Assembly: GCA_023014365.1 (NCBI GenBank)
Contig: JAEBUN010000044.1
Span: 248,001-312,000, forward strand
DNA length: 64,000 bases
Origin: Lepiota brunneoincarnata
Lineage: Eukaryota > Basidiomycota > Agaricomycetes > Agaricales > Agaricaceae
Reading direction: 5' to 3'
This document shows positions 54,161 to 64,000 of the stretch, piece after piece. The first letter of the stretch is position 1, and each line of letters opens with the position of its first letter. The notes beneath the pieces are model-generated. The model was not told the DNA's origin, made no database searches, and was given only the letters and a program-made list of their open reading frames with translations. The position numbers and the translations under genes were made by a program.

Positions 54161-55665
54161 GACCGACTCACTCATGGCCCGTGCGCAACGATAACTCTAG
54201 AACGGTCTACTATGTCCTTACCTTTAAAGAACTAGCGTGTTACTTGATTCCGGCTACTTTTTCCAGGAAGCGAGGTGGCGCTCGCAAATAAATTGACACA
54301 ATTTGTTAACAGCATATCCCGCATTCGCACACTAACGTTACCCTGTGTCGTGTCGCCCGGTATGGGTGGAAGCTGACTGTTTATATAAATCTCCCCTCCA
54401 ATTTCTGCCCTTACAGAATGAGGGTGAGGACGGGTTACAATATAAGAAATAATGGCCAGACATACAAAACCACCAATCTGGGGGCACTCTCACAAGGAAT
54501 TATAACATGGACCCACAACGTAACACTCTCTAAAATTTTACCTAACAATGTCTTACACCTGAGAACGTTGTAGCGCACGAGGCTGTTACCCCTTCGAGTT
54601 AGCGTCATATCGGCATCTTTATTCAGCGCCAACCAAGGCCACCAACTTTTTCATTTAGCTACGGAGCGGGTGGCCGTAAGATGGTGGCTCGGAAGGAGCT
54701 AACGGCAGGAGGGAAAATAATATGACGCCACGTGTGTTTTCCATAGAGCGGGGAGTAAAGGAAAAGCAATCAGGAGGGCTGTTTGGCGCCAGAGTGTTGC
54801 ACATCCGGAGCAAAAGGAAAGCGAGAAAAACTACTCTTCGCGTCCTTAAAATGTTCAGCTCATCAACAGCTTCCTATGGAATGCATCGGAAGTCCACCGA
54901 GAGGCCGGTTGGACAAGCTACGGACAAAATGAACAGCACTGCACAGAAAGGATGATGAGGCCGAGATCGAGAGCGACAAATAGCTGGTCAAGGTGCTGGT
55001 GGCCGAGTGGGGTAGAATAACCCGGTTTCAACGCACCTGGTATATATAATGAGAGTGCCTCCATTATCCTACTACCAGCGTGATGCTTCTGTTTCCGGTG
55101 GCAGCCTGTCGCGTCGGTCGTGCCCTCGGGAAAGCAATCGCACCCCGTGCGCCGTGGGTGGATGTCGGTGGACATGAGCCCGGTGCTACTTAAAGGATGC
55201 TGGTTCGGTATGCCGATGGTATCATTGCCGTGACTTTTATGCGTGGTGGGCGTGTTTAAACCATCCAGTGGTCGTCAATAGGAGCGGGACTGCTCTGGGA
55301 AAGGCGGAGAAAATCGCTAAAAGACGCGCCACGCCAACCATCTGATATTTAATTGAATGCTAGGATAAGTCGAGTCGACGAGTATCCAGTAATGAGTTAC
55401 CCACGAATATGTGTGCACCCGCAGCAGTCCAGAGCACCAGCTCTGCGACGTCGGAAATCGGTCTCTGAGGCCTAATCTTCTGCCGCTGCACGGCACAATG
55501 GAGTTTTGTGCGGACCCCAAAATATTGGTCTCGATCTAATCGTTGTGTTGCTCGAACAGGGCTTTGTCGATGAGGGGTTGGGGATCAAGACTCGAGAGAA
55601 AAGGCATTCGAAGTGAGAAAATGCCGACCCAAATTGTCCACATACATACAGGTTTGGGGAGGGTT
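54161..55665. other. Non-coding or degraded sequence
   Basis: No ORF with family resemblance. The stretch lies upstream (in minus-strand sense) of the TATA-led leader at 54.15 kb and could include LTR U3 sequence, but no repeat partner is visible in the window. Confidence 0.4.
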
Positions 55666-56493
55666 TTATTTGTCGATGTCTGGGCTCACCGAACAGAGCC
55701 TGAATGAAACAAACAAACGAAACATTAACTTGGCTCCATACGAGCAGACCGACCCCCAACCCGTACGCCACGAGCTGCCGTTCCGCATCTGCTTCACCAT
55801 CATCCACCCTTCTACCCCAATAGTAACGACGATGACAACGGCGGCACCCGCCTGTGCCATTGACAGCATGTTTTTTAAGCCGTATTCGCTGTATGGTAGG
55901 TTGCCTAGTGCGGCAACAATGGGTGGTCCGCCTGGGTCTGCCGGTGGTACTGGCGGAATGGGCAGCCGTGTTTATGTGCAGTGCGGCTTTTCTCTAGGCG
56001 CGTTGTATCAGTAAAATGGCAATCTTATGCTTATTGTTACTCCGTAGCTTTCCTTAGTGAGTTACCGAGCACAGAGCAAACAGGAGAACGGACAGCACAC
56101 AAACCAGTCCTCATCGAGTGAAGTTTCTTTCAAGTCTATCACCCAGCTCAGTCGTTCTGGTGACTCTATCGGAGGTGCAGCATCCACATGTACTGTTAAC
56201 TTATAGGTGGTGTTCGCCGTACTTACGCTTGGGCGACTGGTTGTTTGGTATGTGATCTCTGCGATTGTTGATACAGATGGTGTGATTACGAAGGAATGGG
56301 AGTGAGAAGCCTGTGTTGATGCATCGTGTGGCATTTCACTGCAAATATACTTATTGTAATCCTGTGATGGGATGAAGAAAATCAAACAGAGGAGCCGTTC
56401 AGGACGATCAAGCCACCAACTAATCCTCGTTGAGCGCCCACGGGAAGATCCCTTGACCACATGGGGATGTAGCAGCAATAGTGCGTCTAACAA
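55666..56493 (-). CDS. Unassigned minus-strand locus with one membrane segment, incomplete
   Basis: The downstream part (about 55980-55666) reads PPVPPADPGGPPIVAALGNL, then a hydrophobic segment AGAAVVIVVTIGVEGWMMV and YGAKLMFRLFVSFRLCSVS before a stop. An upstream frame (56493-56062) reads SHSFVITPSVSTIAEITYQT and ERLSWVIDLKETSLDEDW. Both have protein-like composition and may be exons of one gene. I found no in-frame ATG for the downstream part and no clear junction between them. Family and function are unknown, and it may be a relic. Confidence 0.3.
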
Positions 56494-56589
56494 CTAATAC
56501 TGAGACAACGACCTCCACCCCATCCACCGCCTTACAAGCCTCAGCGATGGCCTTGGTTGCTTATGGGCTACCCACCCACGGCCTTGTGA

Positions 56590-59208
56590 CACCCCTGGAT
56601 ACTGTCAACGCAGCTACAACAACTCCACCACCGCCGTTAACTTGACCGAGACGGTAGCAAACATCGCAAAGGAGGCCGCCGAAGTGTTCAAGAACGTGCC
56701 GTATATGAAGGCTGTTGCAGGAGTCTTACTCCATATTATTCGGATTAGAGAAGTACAGAAATTTACTGAAACATTTGAGGTTACCATTACTGACCGCGCG
56801 GCAGGAAATCCAAACAGAGAAAAGGATCGATCTCGGGAACTTATCGATAAGATATTGCGTAGGTCGCAGGGCATCTTAGATGGCCGGCTCGAAGTCGCTC
56901 GATCTCCGAACAAGGACCGGCTCAGGGACACAAGAAAGAAAATGGAAGAGTACCACCAGTACGACACTTTATCCCCTTTGCCCTGCGTGGGTATTTGCTC
57001 ATCTGCTGTAGTCTCTTTCACAAAATTCTTGGCGCACTCAACACAAAAGTTCCAACGGGAACGCGCGCAAAATTAGGGGCCAAAATCGATCAATATGTAA
57101 ATCGAAAGTCGAGAATTGAAACTCTGGCAAAGTATGACCGTCTTATCAATGACTTCAACACGGATTTCGTTGTATGTTCAGCGATCGTATCTCTGTTGGC
57201 TCCTCTCATTTCAGCTCTATAGAATGTACTTCTAATCAATCTCGTTAATCCTGCTCGACCTACTCTGGTGCCCTCAGGCACTGCAAGGTACGATAAAGCT
57301 CATCCCATCTATAACTAGAGCCCTGATAGTTGTTCATTTTATTCAGTGTCTTCTACAATAAACCCATTCCATATCCTGACGAGATGATCGGGAGAGACGG
57401 AGAAAAATCCAAGGTCATCGAAACACCTCAATCACGCGTTGCCCCGGGTCGCCATCTTGGGGGCAGGCGGGATGGGAAAACAACACTCGCTCTCACCACC
57501 TTACATGATTGTGCGGTGAGGGAGCGATACCCATCACAGTACTTCGTCTCCTGCGAGGCGGTCACGTCCCTGTTTAGTTTGCTTTCCGAGATCGCTAATT
57601 CCCTGCTCATCCCAGCTGCCGAACGCAGTGAATCATTAGCCGACGTCGTTCTCTCTCGATTCCCCGAGGGCGGCATCTTGTGCTTGGATAACTTTGAGAC
57701 TGTCTGGGAGGATGAAACGATCAGATGGGATGTGGAGGGCTTGTTATCTCGTCTTGATCACCTTCCCGGTTGTGCCATTGTCGTGACCATGCGAGGTACA
57801 CAGCGTCCATCCAGGGTTTCCTGGTCACAGCCGTTACTCCCACCTTTGGAGCAGCTGCGCGACGTTGACTCAAAGTTGATATTCGACAAGTCGGGTACGC
57901 CCGCGGACGAGTTCACCAAAAAATTGCTCCATGCTGCCAACGGGATACCTCTGGCCATTAAACTCATTATTGCTCAACTACAGGAAGGGAACGAGGGGCC
58001 TAAATCATTATGGGCCCGATGGCAGCGGACACAGACAAGTGTGCCACAGGGACGGGTAGCACACACCGCCTATCCAATCTCGATGTCTCTATTCACCTAT
58101 CTGTACACAGTCCGCGTATGCAAGCAGATCCGAGCGCAGTTCTGGTTTTTAGCATGTTGTCGTGCTTCCCAGATGGGTTTCCATGTCGGCAGGAGGCCAT
58201 TGACGAACTGCAAACTCACATGCCAGGAAGTATCCATCTTCAGGGGATATTGGTGACCCTACAGCGGGTTTCGCTAGTCCATGTTGATAGGACCAGTGGG
58301 CAACCCGGATATCGAATGCTTGTGCCGATCCGGGAATTCGGGACGAAGCTGGAGATAGGCCACACCCTTGATGACTGCCTAGTTGCCTTCTACATAGATA
58401 CTATACTTCACCCTTGATTGACGGTCCCCCCCCGATTGACTCGTCACATCACAGTCACATCCTTGCCGAAGTGATGTCCGAGCAGACGCGCACCAGAGAT
58501 GGCGCGTCGTTGTATCAGTGGCACAGTGATACCATCATGATATTCACACTCCGACACGGGACTCTACTCGGAGTGTGACAAACCCCAACCCTCCATATCT
58601 CAATAATCCTCGCATAGTTTTCAATAAATCAAGTTGGAATGTGGTATTGGCATTGTCACTAATTCATATCCAAATTTTGGTGAGATTCTGAAAAGATTAA
58701 GGGAGAAAGCGGCAATCGGGGGGGACCGTCAATCAAGGGTGAAGTATAGTATGGTGGATCGTAATGCCGACTATACGGCCCCGGGCGCCCATGGGATAAT
58801 TCCGCCGGAACTCACTAATATCTACTCAGTCTTCACCACGGCGCTTAACAAAAGCAGAGTGGACGAGGAGATGGTCAATGCTTCTATCAGCTTTACAAGA
58901 TGGTCATCTCATACTGGTAATCACACTGAGGAGATTGTAGGCTTGGCGAAATGGAAAGTACTTGGCACACCAAGCTTACATGCACGATGTATTTCGGCAT
59001 TGGCAGCGGTGTATTTCCAATAAGATAAGCTAGATGAAGCTGGGTTATCCTTCAGGAAGGCCGTTGAGCTTCATCGCCAGTCGCATGATATGCTGGGCGA
59101 GGCCAATGATGTCCAGAAGCTAGGGCAAGTGTTTTTGCGATGGGATGAGCTAGACGAAGCCGAATCATCCTTCAAGAAAGCCATTGAGTTTCATCGCCGG
59201 TCACATGC
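56590..59208 (+). pseudogene. NB-ARC/TPR STAND NTPase (fungal NLR-like), broken
   Basis: The N-terminal helical domain reads IAKEAAEVFKNVPYMKAVAG (from 56666). The ATPase begins at IGRDGEKSKVIET (57388). The P-loop RVAILGAGGMGKTTLAL is visible only across two frames because the A run near 57477 has lost one base. Walker B is GILCLDNFETVW (57674), the sensor segment is VVTMRGTQRPS, and NGIPLAIKL is the GxP motif before the winged helix (SCFPDGFPCRQEAIDEL, about 58156). TPR units DKLDEAGLSFRKAVELHRQS and DELDEAESSFKKAIEFHRRS lie at 59027-59206, preceded by an in-frame TAA at 59021-59023. The frame changes several times (near 57010, 57430, 57477 and 58010), and the TPR array stops after two units. 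Such proteins act in non-self recognition and cell-death signalling in fungi. This copy is very probably inactive. Confidence 0.85.
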
Positions 59209-59720
59209 TGCTTGGCCTCTCGCTGCCCCTCACCCCCGCGCCATCTCGTCGAGATTTGATTTGGTTTGCTGGGGGAATTGGTCTCACGCCATTCCTTAGC
59301 GTGCTCAACTCACTTCGCGAGATCGTAGAAGACGAACAAGTCAATATGCGCTTTATTTTGTCCACACGGGAACCTCATATTCTCCTCCCACTCGTCTTCA
59401 AGAGCTTGGATGCCTCGAGTAATCATACAAATGTTTCGATTCCTGCCGTCACTATGCGATTCAATCCTAATGTTCACATTTCCCTTGACGTGTTTTGCTC
59501 CAAGTACCAAGGAGAAGCGGTTCAGGCCTCCTCTGGTATTAGAATGGAGCAACATGCGAGGGGATTGGATCCGGCTTTCATTGAAGCGCGTAGTTCCGAT
59601 TTTGTTGGGAAGGACGTGTTCGTGTGTGGACCAGAGGATTATACGAGATTGATCGTCGGGGCCTTGGCGAAAATTGGGGTGGGTCAGGAACGGATCGGAA
59701 CGGAGGGATTTACCTATTAA
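59209..59720 (+). pseudogene. C-terminal NAD(P)-binding half of a flavin oxidoreductase
   Basis: One open frame reads LIWFAGGIGLTPFLSVLNSL, the GGxGxTP motif that binds NAD(P) in ferredoxin-reductase-like enzymes. It continues with MRFILSTREPHILLPLV, VFVCGPEDYTRLIVGAL (the CGP motif) and a C-terminal IGTEGFTY before a stop at 59720. The FAD-binding N-terminal domain is absent. Instead the sequence follows directly from the TPR array of the NB-ARC gene in another frame, with no intron-like junction identified. I read this as a truncated gene joined by rearrangement; a true fusion protein is unlikely because the frame changes. Confidence 0.7.
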
Positions 59721-61046
59721 TCCTTCTTTTCTGAAGGAGGGGGCGTTGATAATGTAAAGATGTACATGGGAATCAGTTTGTAAGCACTCTCTGTTTATTC
59801 TCCAGGAAGTTAGGATACCGGGGAACAAGCGCATGACATACTAAGCAGGGGAAACAAATTGTGGTCTAAGCTACCAAGCCCAAGCTCCTGTCCTCGGGTA
59901 GCCAGGGTACTATTCCTACACGTGTGCCTCTAATATATTCTCCATGCAGGGAAAGGGACCCCCCGTAATCTCAACGTTGTGACTTGAGACATGAGTTATC
60001 TGAACAATCTATGATAGTTGGAAAGAAGGAAGAGGGGAGTTCCACCATAATTCATAGTGAGCGCGAAATAGTAATTGGCGATTGCATAGGATCGTAGACA
60101 TCACGTCCCGTAAACAACATGACGAACTTCGCTCGCCCTAATGCTCTTAAGAACCCGTAAAGCACTCACAGTTTCTATCTTTTAACACTTCAATCTCAGT
60201 GGGTTCCTAGGCCAGCCTACAGGGAAGACTGTAAGGATGCCCGGTTGGGGGCATCTTTCACTAGGGACGAGCGTACCTTGCGGGAACCCAAGTAAATAGA
60301 ACCAACGTCTATTCGAGGGGGGGACTCGGGAACTCGACCCCTCCTAGCTACCATATACATGAGGTAGCAGATTCTAATAGATGTCACGTCGAAGAAGTGC
60401 GAATCCTGGTGTATGCCGGGTCCGCGTGCTTACGAAGACCTGTGTCTCGCCTCAAGCTGTCCCTTCTGCAGTGGAAGCTCAACAACACACCCATAGAGCT
60501 GCTCGCTGATGCAAATTTAAAAATGCATGCTTTCAAGTCGTCATCATTGACCAATTTTAGTGACAGCCATGACCGGCCGATTGACTTCGAAACTGCTTGC
60601 TGGGGTAAAACACCTTTCCCAGCGGTCTTCAGTCCCTAAAGTCAAGCTGATGATAGCAAAAGGTTGTAAGGGGTAATATCTTACACCTGGTTCTGATTTT
60701 GATCACAAGGCATACCAGCAGCCCCGCGGGTTCGGTGCCAGCCCTATTGTGGCTTGTGAATCCTAGCTGGTCATGGTATTGAATTGTGCCACCCTGATCA
60801 GATGCTCACCAAGCTGCTGCCTCGACCCATGGTCAGGAGGGAACCATGTAGTACGGAGATTCAACTCCTGCTGGGTCAGGGACCCGTACAGTGTCGGTAT
60901 CAAAGGCCCCAACACATTGGTGAGCTTATATATACTCTCGGCGAGGAACAGCGTAGGCGAACTGAGGAGCTGTAAGCATTCTGTACCTTGTCATTCCCAT
61001 TGAAGTCCGGTGGCAATGAAACACAAAACCGGCACAAGCGCATAGG
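59721..61046. other. Degraded sequence, weak minus-strand coding traces
   Basis: No intact gene. On the minus strand around 60760-60975 one frame (SPTLFLAESIYKLTNVLGPL) has protein-like composition and may be a continuation of the NACHT remnant next to it. The rest shows nothing I can support. Confidence 0.4.
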
Positions 61047-61536
61047 CTAGACAAGGTAATCGCGGAACGATGCATAGAGGAATCGTAAAAGGCCAGCATC
61101 CGCCTCATCCGGTGACAGTACATCTAGGACTGAATGGAGTTTGCGCAATGCAGTGTAATACCCACCACAACTGATCCCCAAGAAATTGCACAGAAATCGT
61201 GGTGAGGGAAGCTCGAGAAGAATATTTGGCGGGGAAACAATGACCTTGATCAACCGATGAGATACTGGCCGGATTTCTTCAGGAACATCCAACAGAATCT
61301 GCGTATAAAGCTGATCAAGTGTTTCCATTGGGCTACGTGGTAATTCCACATGCATTCTGCTTGTTGTAGAATTGCAGGGCTTGAATCTGATGTTGCTGAA
61401 CAGGCCTGACACAGCAGAAAGAGGGTTCTGATTCGCAATGTGAAACCCGCATTGCGAGTAACTCTAGTCTCCCGCATTGCTGTGATATCAATGGTTCTAC
61501 GTTAGGTATGAAATGTGCCTTTCCCGGCTGTTTCAA
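61047..61536 (-). pseudogene. NACHT NTPase remnant, region after the ATPase core
   Basis: The minus-strand frame reads PMETLDQLYTQILLDVPEEI, RPVSHRLIKVIV, LPSPRFLCNFLGISCGGYYTALRKLHSVLD and FLYASFRDYLV before a stop. This combination (LDQLYxQIL... RxLHSVL... FxASFxDYL) is characteristic of the helical part after the NACHT domain in basidiomycete NACHT/WD40 and NACHT/ankyrin proteins. The P-loop part and the C-terminal repeats are not found in frame nearby, and the sequence upstream changes frame (ALQFYNKQNA in another frame). It is therefore a fragment. With the NB-ARC gene it makes two NLR-type relics within 5 kb, on opposite strands. Confidence 0.75.
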
Positions 61537-63211
61537 GCCTTGTTGATGGGGGGACTTATGCGGGTTTCGCCCTTGTGAAGGGGCTCATCAGAGGGCTTAA
61601 CCGCTGCCCTAACCCGCCTTGGCTCATGTAGCGACAGAATTAGACTACCTAACTTAGGATGGCTGTGGGGGAGTATGAATCAATATATCGATTGATCTGC
61701 CGGACCGTCTAGCGTGCCGGGGTGCTTCCGGGACCCCGTACAGGTAGGTAGGAAGGGGGGGCTGGGCCTGGGGCATCCCTCCCGCTCGGACCCCTCACGG
61801 CATGGCACCTGATGAGAGGCCGGCCCACTGCGTAGACTTTTACACTACAGCTTTTTTGTCTGTGTGTGTGTGTGTAATTCCTTAGCCAGATCCTTACTTA
61901 AGTGTCAGGCCGGCCGTCTCCAAAGATAGGGCAGCAAGCTGCGAAAGTGCGAGGTCTTGGAATCGAACCAAGATCTTGTTCTAACCGATTTTGCGTACCC
62001 ATTTCCAACTTGGGGAAACTTATAGATTGCAATTGCGCACCGCCTGAATGTGTGACTAGGCCCAAGGGGTTTGATATCCTACCCCTTTTTCGCCTTGCTT
62101 GTGCCTTGGCCCTGTCATGCTCCTCTAACTCTCCCTTCAGCTCTCTTCCCCTTGTTTTTTCGTTTGTTATTGTTAGGTGATGGTCGCCCATTGCTGTTGC
62201 CACACGTCAGTCAGGGGATCAATAGCAAGCACTGGACCTACGCCTGTTCATATGTGCATTCTTTTCGGTGAAGACAAAAGGAACACGGGTCAGGGTCTGA
62301 GCCGTCGCACTGCAGGTCCGACTCTGTAAAGAATTAGCATCTCAAATTTGCAATTGGACGTCGTACACCTACCTATACAGGGATCACACCAATGAGGTGG
62401 CCGCCTCACCTTTTTCCGCTTCATGGGCTTTTGGAATGGGGTGACACTGGGATGCGGCCTGACGGGCGGTACCCTGCCTTCCTGCGATTTCTGCCATCTA
62501 GTTATATGGGGTTCTGCACCACACCCTCAGAGTATGACATACCGATGACTCTGCCTTTGGCATTACACAATCGTGGTGGAGAGGGTGAAAATGTGGTGAT
62601 TTCTGATCAAGGTGCTAAAATGTCCATGGCACCCGGTTTAATATATACCTGCAAGGGGAGGTCACGCCATATTGAGAACATCTCAGGTCAGACCAATTGA
62701 TGTTCCCCAGCGTTGGTGGTACCAGGGATGTCAAGAACAGATGCCAGATGACGCTGTTCTCAATCTCGATCACCGTTTCATAATCATAGTCATGCATCAT
62801 CAATCGTCGTGATATGCACACATAAAATGGGTAAAAAGTATGAGGCTCATGTACATTTCCAAAAAATCTACATCATACCCACAGTAACCCACATAACCAC
62901 ACTGTCGCTTTTTCCCTAGCCTCACTAGCCTTCTCATCAGCATCCGACGATGTCAGCTGGGGATCAAGTGGAAGCTAACCGACCAGCAGATTTCACGCAT
63001 CACGTGCTGAGAAAATGATCGGATCTCAGGAGATGATTAGATAACTCCAGTAACTAAAGGGCTTTGGTGGGAATGTAGGGTAAGCAGGGGATGTACATGG
63101 TTGTGTCATGTTGCATTGGAGGAAGCATATAAAATTTCTCCTCCCTGATCTACCACTGGGCATGCCAGCATACCAGTTTTGCTGCTCTAAATGTATTTTT
63201 TACAACAACTG
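61537..63211. other. Degraded or non-coding sequence
   Basis: No gene is supported. A GT microsatellite lies near 61859-61876. Short frames at 61898-62203 (minus) and 62392-62700 (plus) have no recognised domain; the first overlaps a tRNA-like motif. Confidence 0.4.
61956..61972 (-). ncRNA. tRNA-type T-arm / B-box motif, possibly from a tRNA-derived SINE
   Basis: On the minus strand CTTGG-TTCGATT-CCAAG forms a perfect 5-bp T-stem with a 7-base loop, and GGTTCGATTCC matches the RNA polymerase III B-box consensus. I could not find a matching acceptor stem, anticodon arm or a good A-box at the right distance, so it is not a complete tRNA. A SINE or tRNA relic is possible, as is coincidence. Confidence 0.2.
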
Positions 63212-63806
63212 TTATCAGAAGTCTTATCAGAAGGATAGTTATATTTTTAGTTCAAATTATCTCATGTCATATGTCACTCTGAAACCATCAGTAGTGTACA
63301 TCAGGAGGACTATAAATAGCTTATGACTCAGTTACTTATCTCTGACTCATAATTACTCAGGTCCATCCATCTATGGTAGAAGCATAGCCACACTTAGTTG
63401 TATATAAGGATACTGTTACCTGGGTTAGGGGTTTGCTCTTGAGTAGCACAGCATTCAAGACAAGATGTCTATACAGACTTGGTCTTGTCCTACTAGGCGT
63501 GACTTGGAGACGACAGAGCACTATAGTCCAGCCAGTTTAAGGGCAAAGAGATATAGGAGGCAAGAACTGTATAACACTAAGATAAGGATACATAGTAATG
63601 TACTGTATCCTTATATAATACTAAGTGTGGTTATGCTCCTACTATAAGTGGATGGACCCAAGTAATTATGAGTCAGAGAGATAAACAACGAGGCATAAAC
63701 TAAGTATAGTCCTTCTGATGTGCACTGCTGATTGTTTCATAGTGACATTTGACATGAGAGAGTAAACTAAATATAACTGTCCTTCTGATATGGAATTCTG
63801 ATAACA
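63212..63806. mobile_element. Large imperfect inverted repeat, MITE or fold-back-like element
   Basis: The left arm (63212-63420) and right arm (63600-63806) are reverse complements with scattered mismatches and small indels over about 205 bases. They include TTATCAGAAG...CTTCTGATAA-type ends, ACTATA...TATAGT, TGACTCATAATTACT/AGTAATTATGAGTCA and CACACTTAG/CTAAGTGTG blocks. The arms flank about 180 bases of unique loop that encodes no transposase. This is the form of a non-autonomous DNA transposon with long terminal inverted repeats. I could not identify a target-site duplication with confidence. Confidence 0.75.
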
Positions 63807-63844
63807 TTAGGTCTGTCTTGAGAGTTGTTTTCCATCACAACTTG

Positions 63845-64000
63845 TTAGTTTCCTTCTTCCGGATATTTGGTGAGGTAGTAGGGTTCGTAATATTCAATTT
63901 GGGGTTGTTCTGTAGAGTCTGGTTGAGGGGGAATGACTGGAGAAAAGGTGGGTGTAGGAGTTCTGTAGAGATCAAGTGCTGTGGCAGTTTCTGGGGATGG
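63845..64000 (-). CDS. 3' end of an unrecognised gene, cut by window edge
   Basis: The minus strand is open from the window end to a stop at 63845-63847. It reads Pro/Thr-rich sequence (TALDLYRTPTPTFSPVIPPQ), then EYYEPYYLTKYPEEGN. The composition is clearly protein-like and the frame has no stop over 51 codons. The rest of the gene lies beyond 64000. I cannot name the family. Confidence 0.45.
   Translation of the reverse strand, partial: PSPETATALDLYRTPTPTFSPVIPPQPDSTEQPQIEYYEPYYLTKYPEEGN

Noticed and set aside
59310..59834. Minus-strand 174-codon frame opposite the oxidoreductase fragment
   Set aside because: It is a shadow of the plus strand, which carries the clear GGIGLTPF and CGPED motifs.
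61956..61972. A complete tRNA gene
   Set aside because: Only the T-arm and B-box are convincing; acceptor, D and anticodon arms could not be paired.

Overview
The window looks like nuclear DNA of a basidiomycete fungus (Agaricomycetes; the protein style recalls Ceratobasidiaceae/Rhizoctonia, an inference from memory of the families). The reasons are genes cut by many 45-60 nt GT-AG introns, micro-exons of 8-17 nt, an AA9 polysaccharide monooxygenase, a DUF6534-type membrane protein, and NB-ARC/TPR and NACHT proteins. No bacterial or viral gene is visible.

Layout. 0.75-4.6 kb (+): a long coiled-coil protein broken by several frame shifts. 5.3-7.9 kb (+): an amino-acid/choline/GABA-type permease missing an internal segment. 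7.9-18.8 kb: a gene desert crowded with G/C homopolymers and microsatellites. 18.8-19.6 kb (+): a Ser/Pro-rich unassigned protein. 20-31.3 kb: no intact gene; it is dominated by two repeat families (R2 twice, R1 three times), apparently decayed duplications. 31.9-42.0 kb (+): a compact gene block with malate dehydrogenase (10 exons), an unassigned membrane protein, and a full ABCC/MRP-type ABC transporter. 42.2-44.0 kb (-): an unrecognised multi-exon protein. 44.9-46.0 kb (+): a secreted AA9 LPMO. 47.3-49.4 kb (+): a DUF6534-type membrane protein. 50.8-51.3 kb (-) and 51.5-53.1 kb (+): a divergent pair, SRP9 and a mitochondrial 2-oxodicarboxylate carrier. 53.5-64 kb: a degraded region with a retroelement-like leader, a broken NB-ARC/TPR gene running into the C-terminal half of a flavin oxidoreductase, a NACHT remnant on the minus strand, a large inverted repeat resembling a MITE or fold-back element, and the 3' end of a minus-strand gene cut by the window edge.

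How the genes relate. This is a eukaryotic neighbourhood, so no operon logic applies. MDH and the 2-oxodicarboxylate carrier both serve central carbon metabolism, the LPMO serves plant-wall degradation, and the ABC transporter serves efflux or vacuolar export, but nothing shows that they work as one unit. SRP9 and the carrier share a 199-bp promoter region. Several otherwise good genes carry one-base frame breaks, often in or beside short G, C or A runs. I suspect sequencing or assembly error for most of these, and true decay for the permease and NB-ARC loci. I found no convincing new multigene system. The best candidates for a second look are the R1/R2 repeat array, the inverted repeat at 63.2-63.8 kb, the NLR-type graveyard, the G/C-tract desert and the micro-exons.
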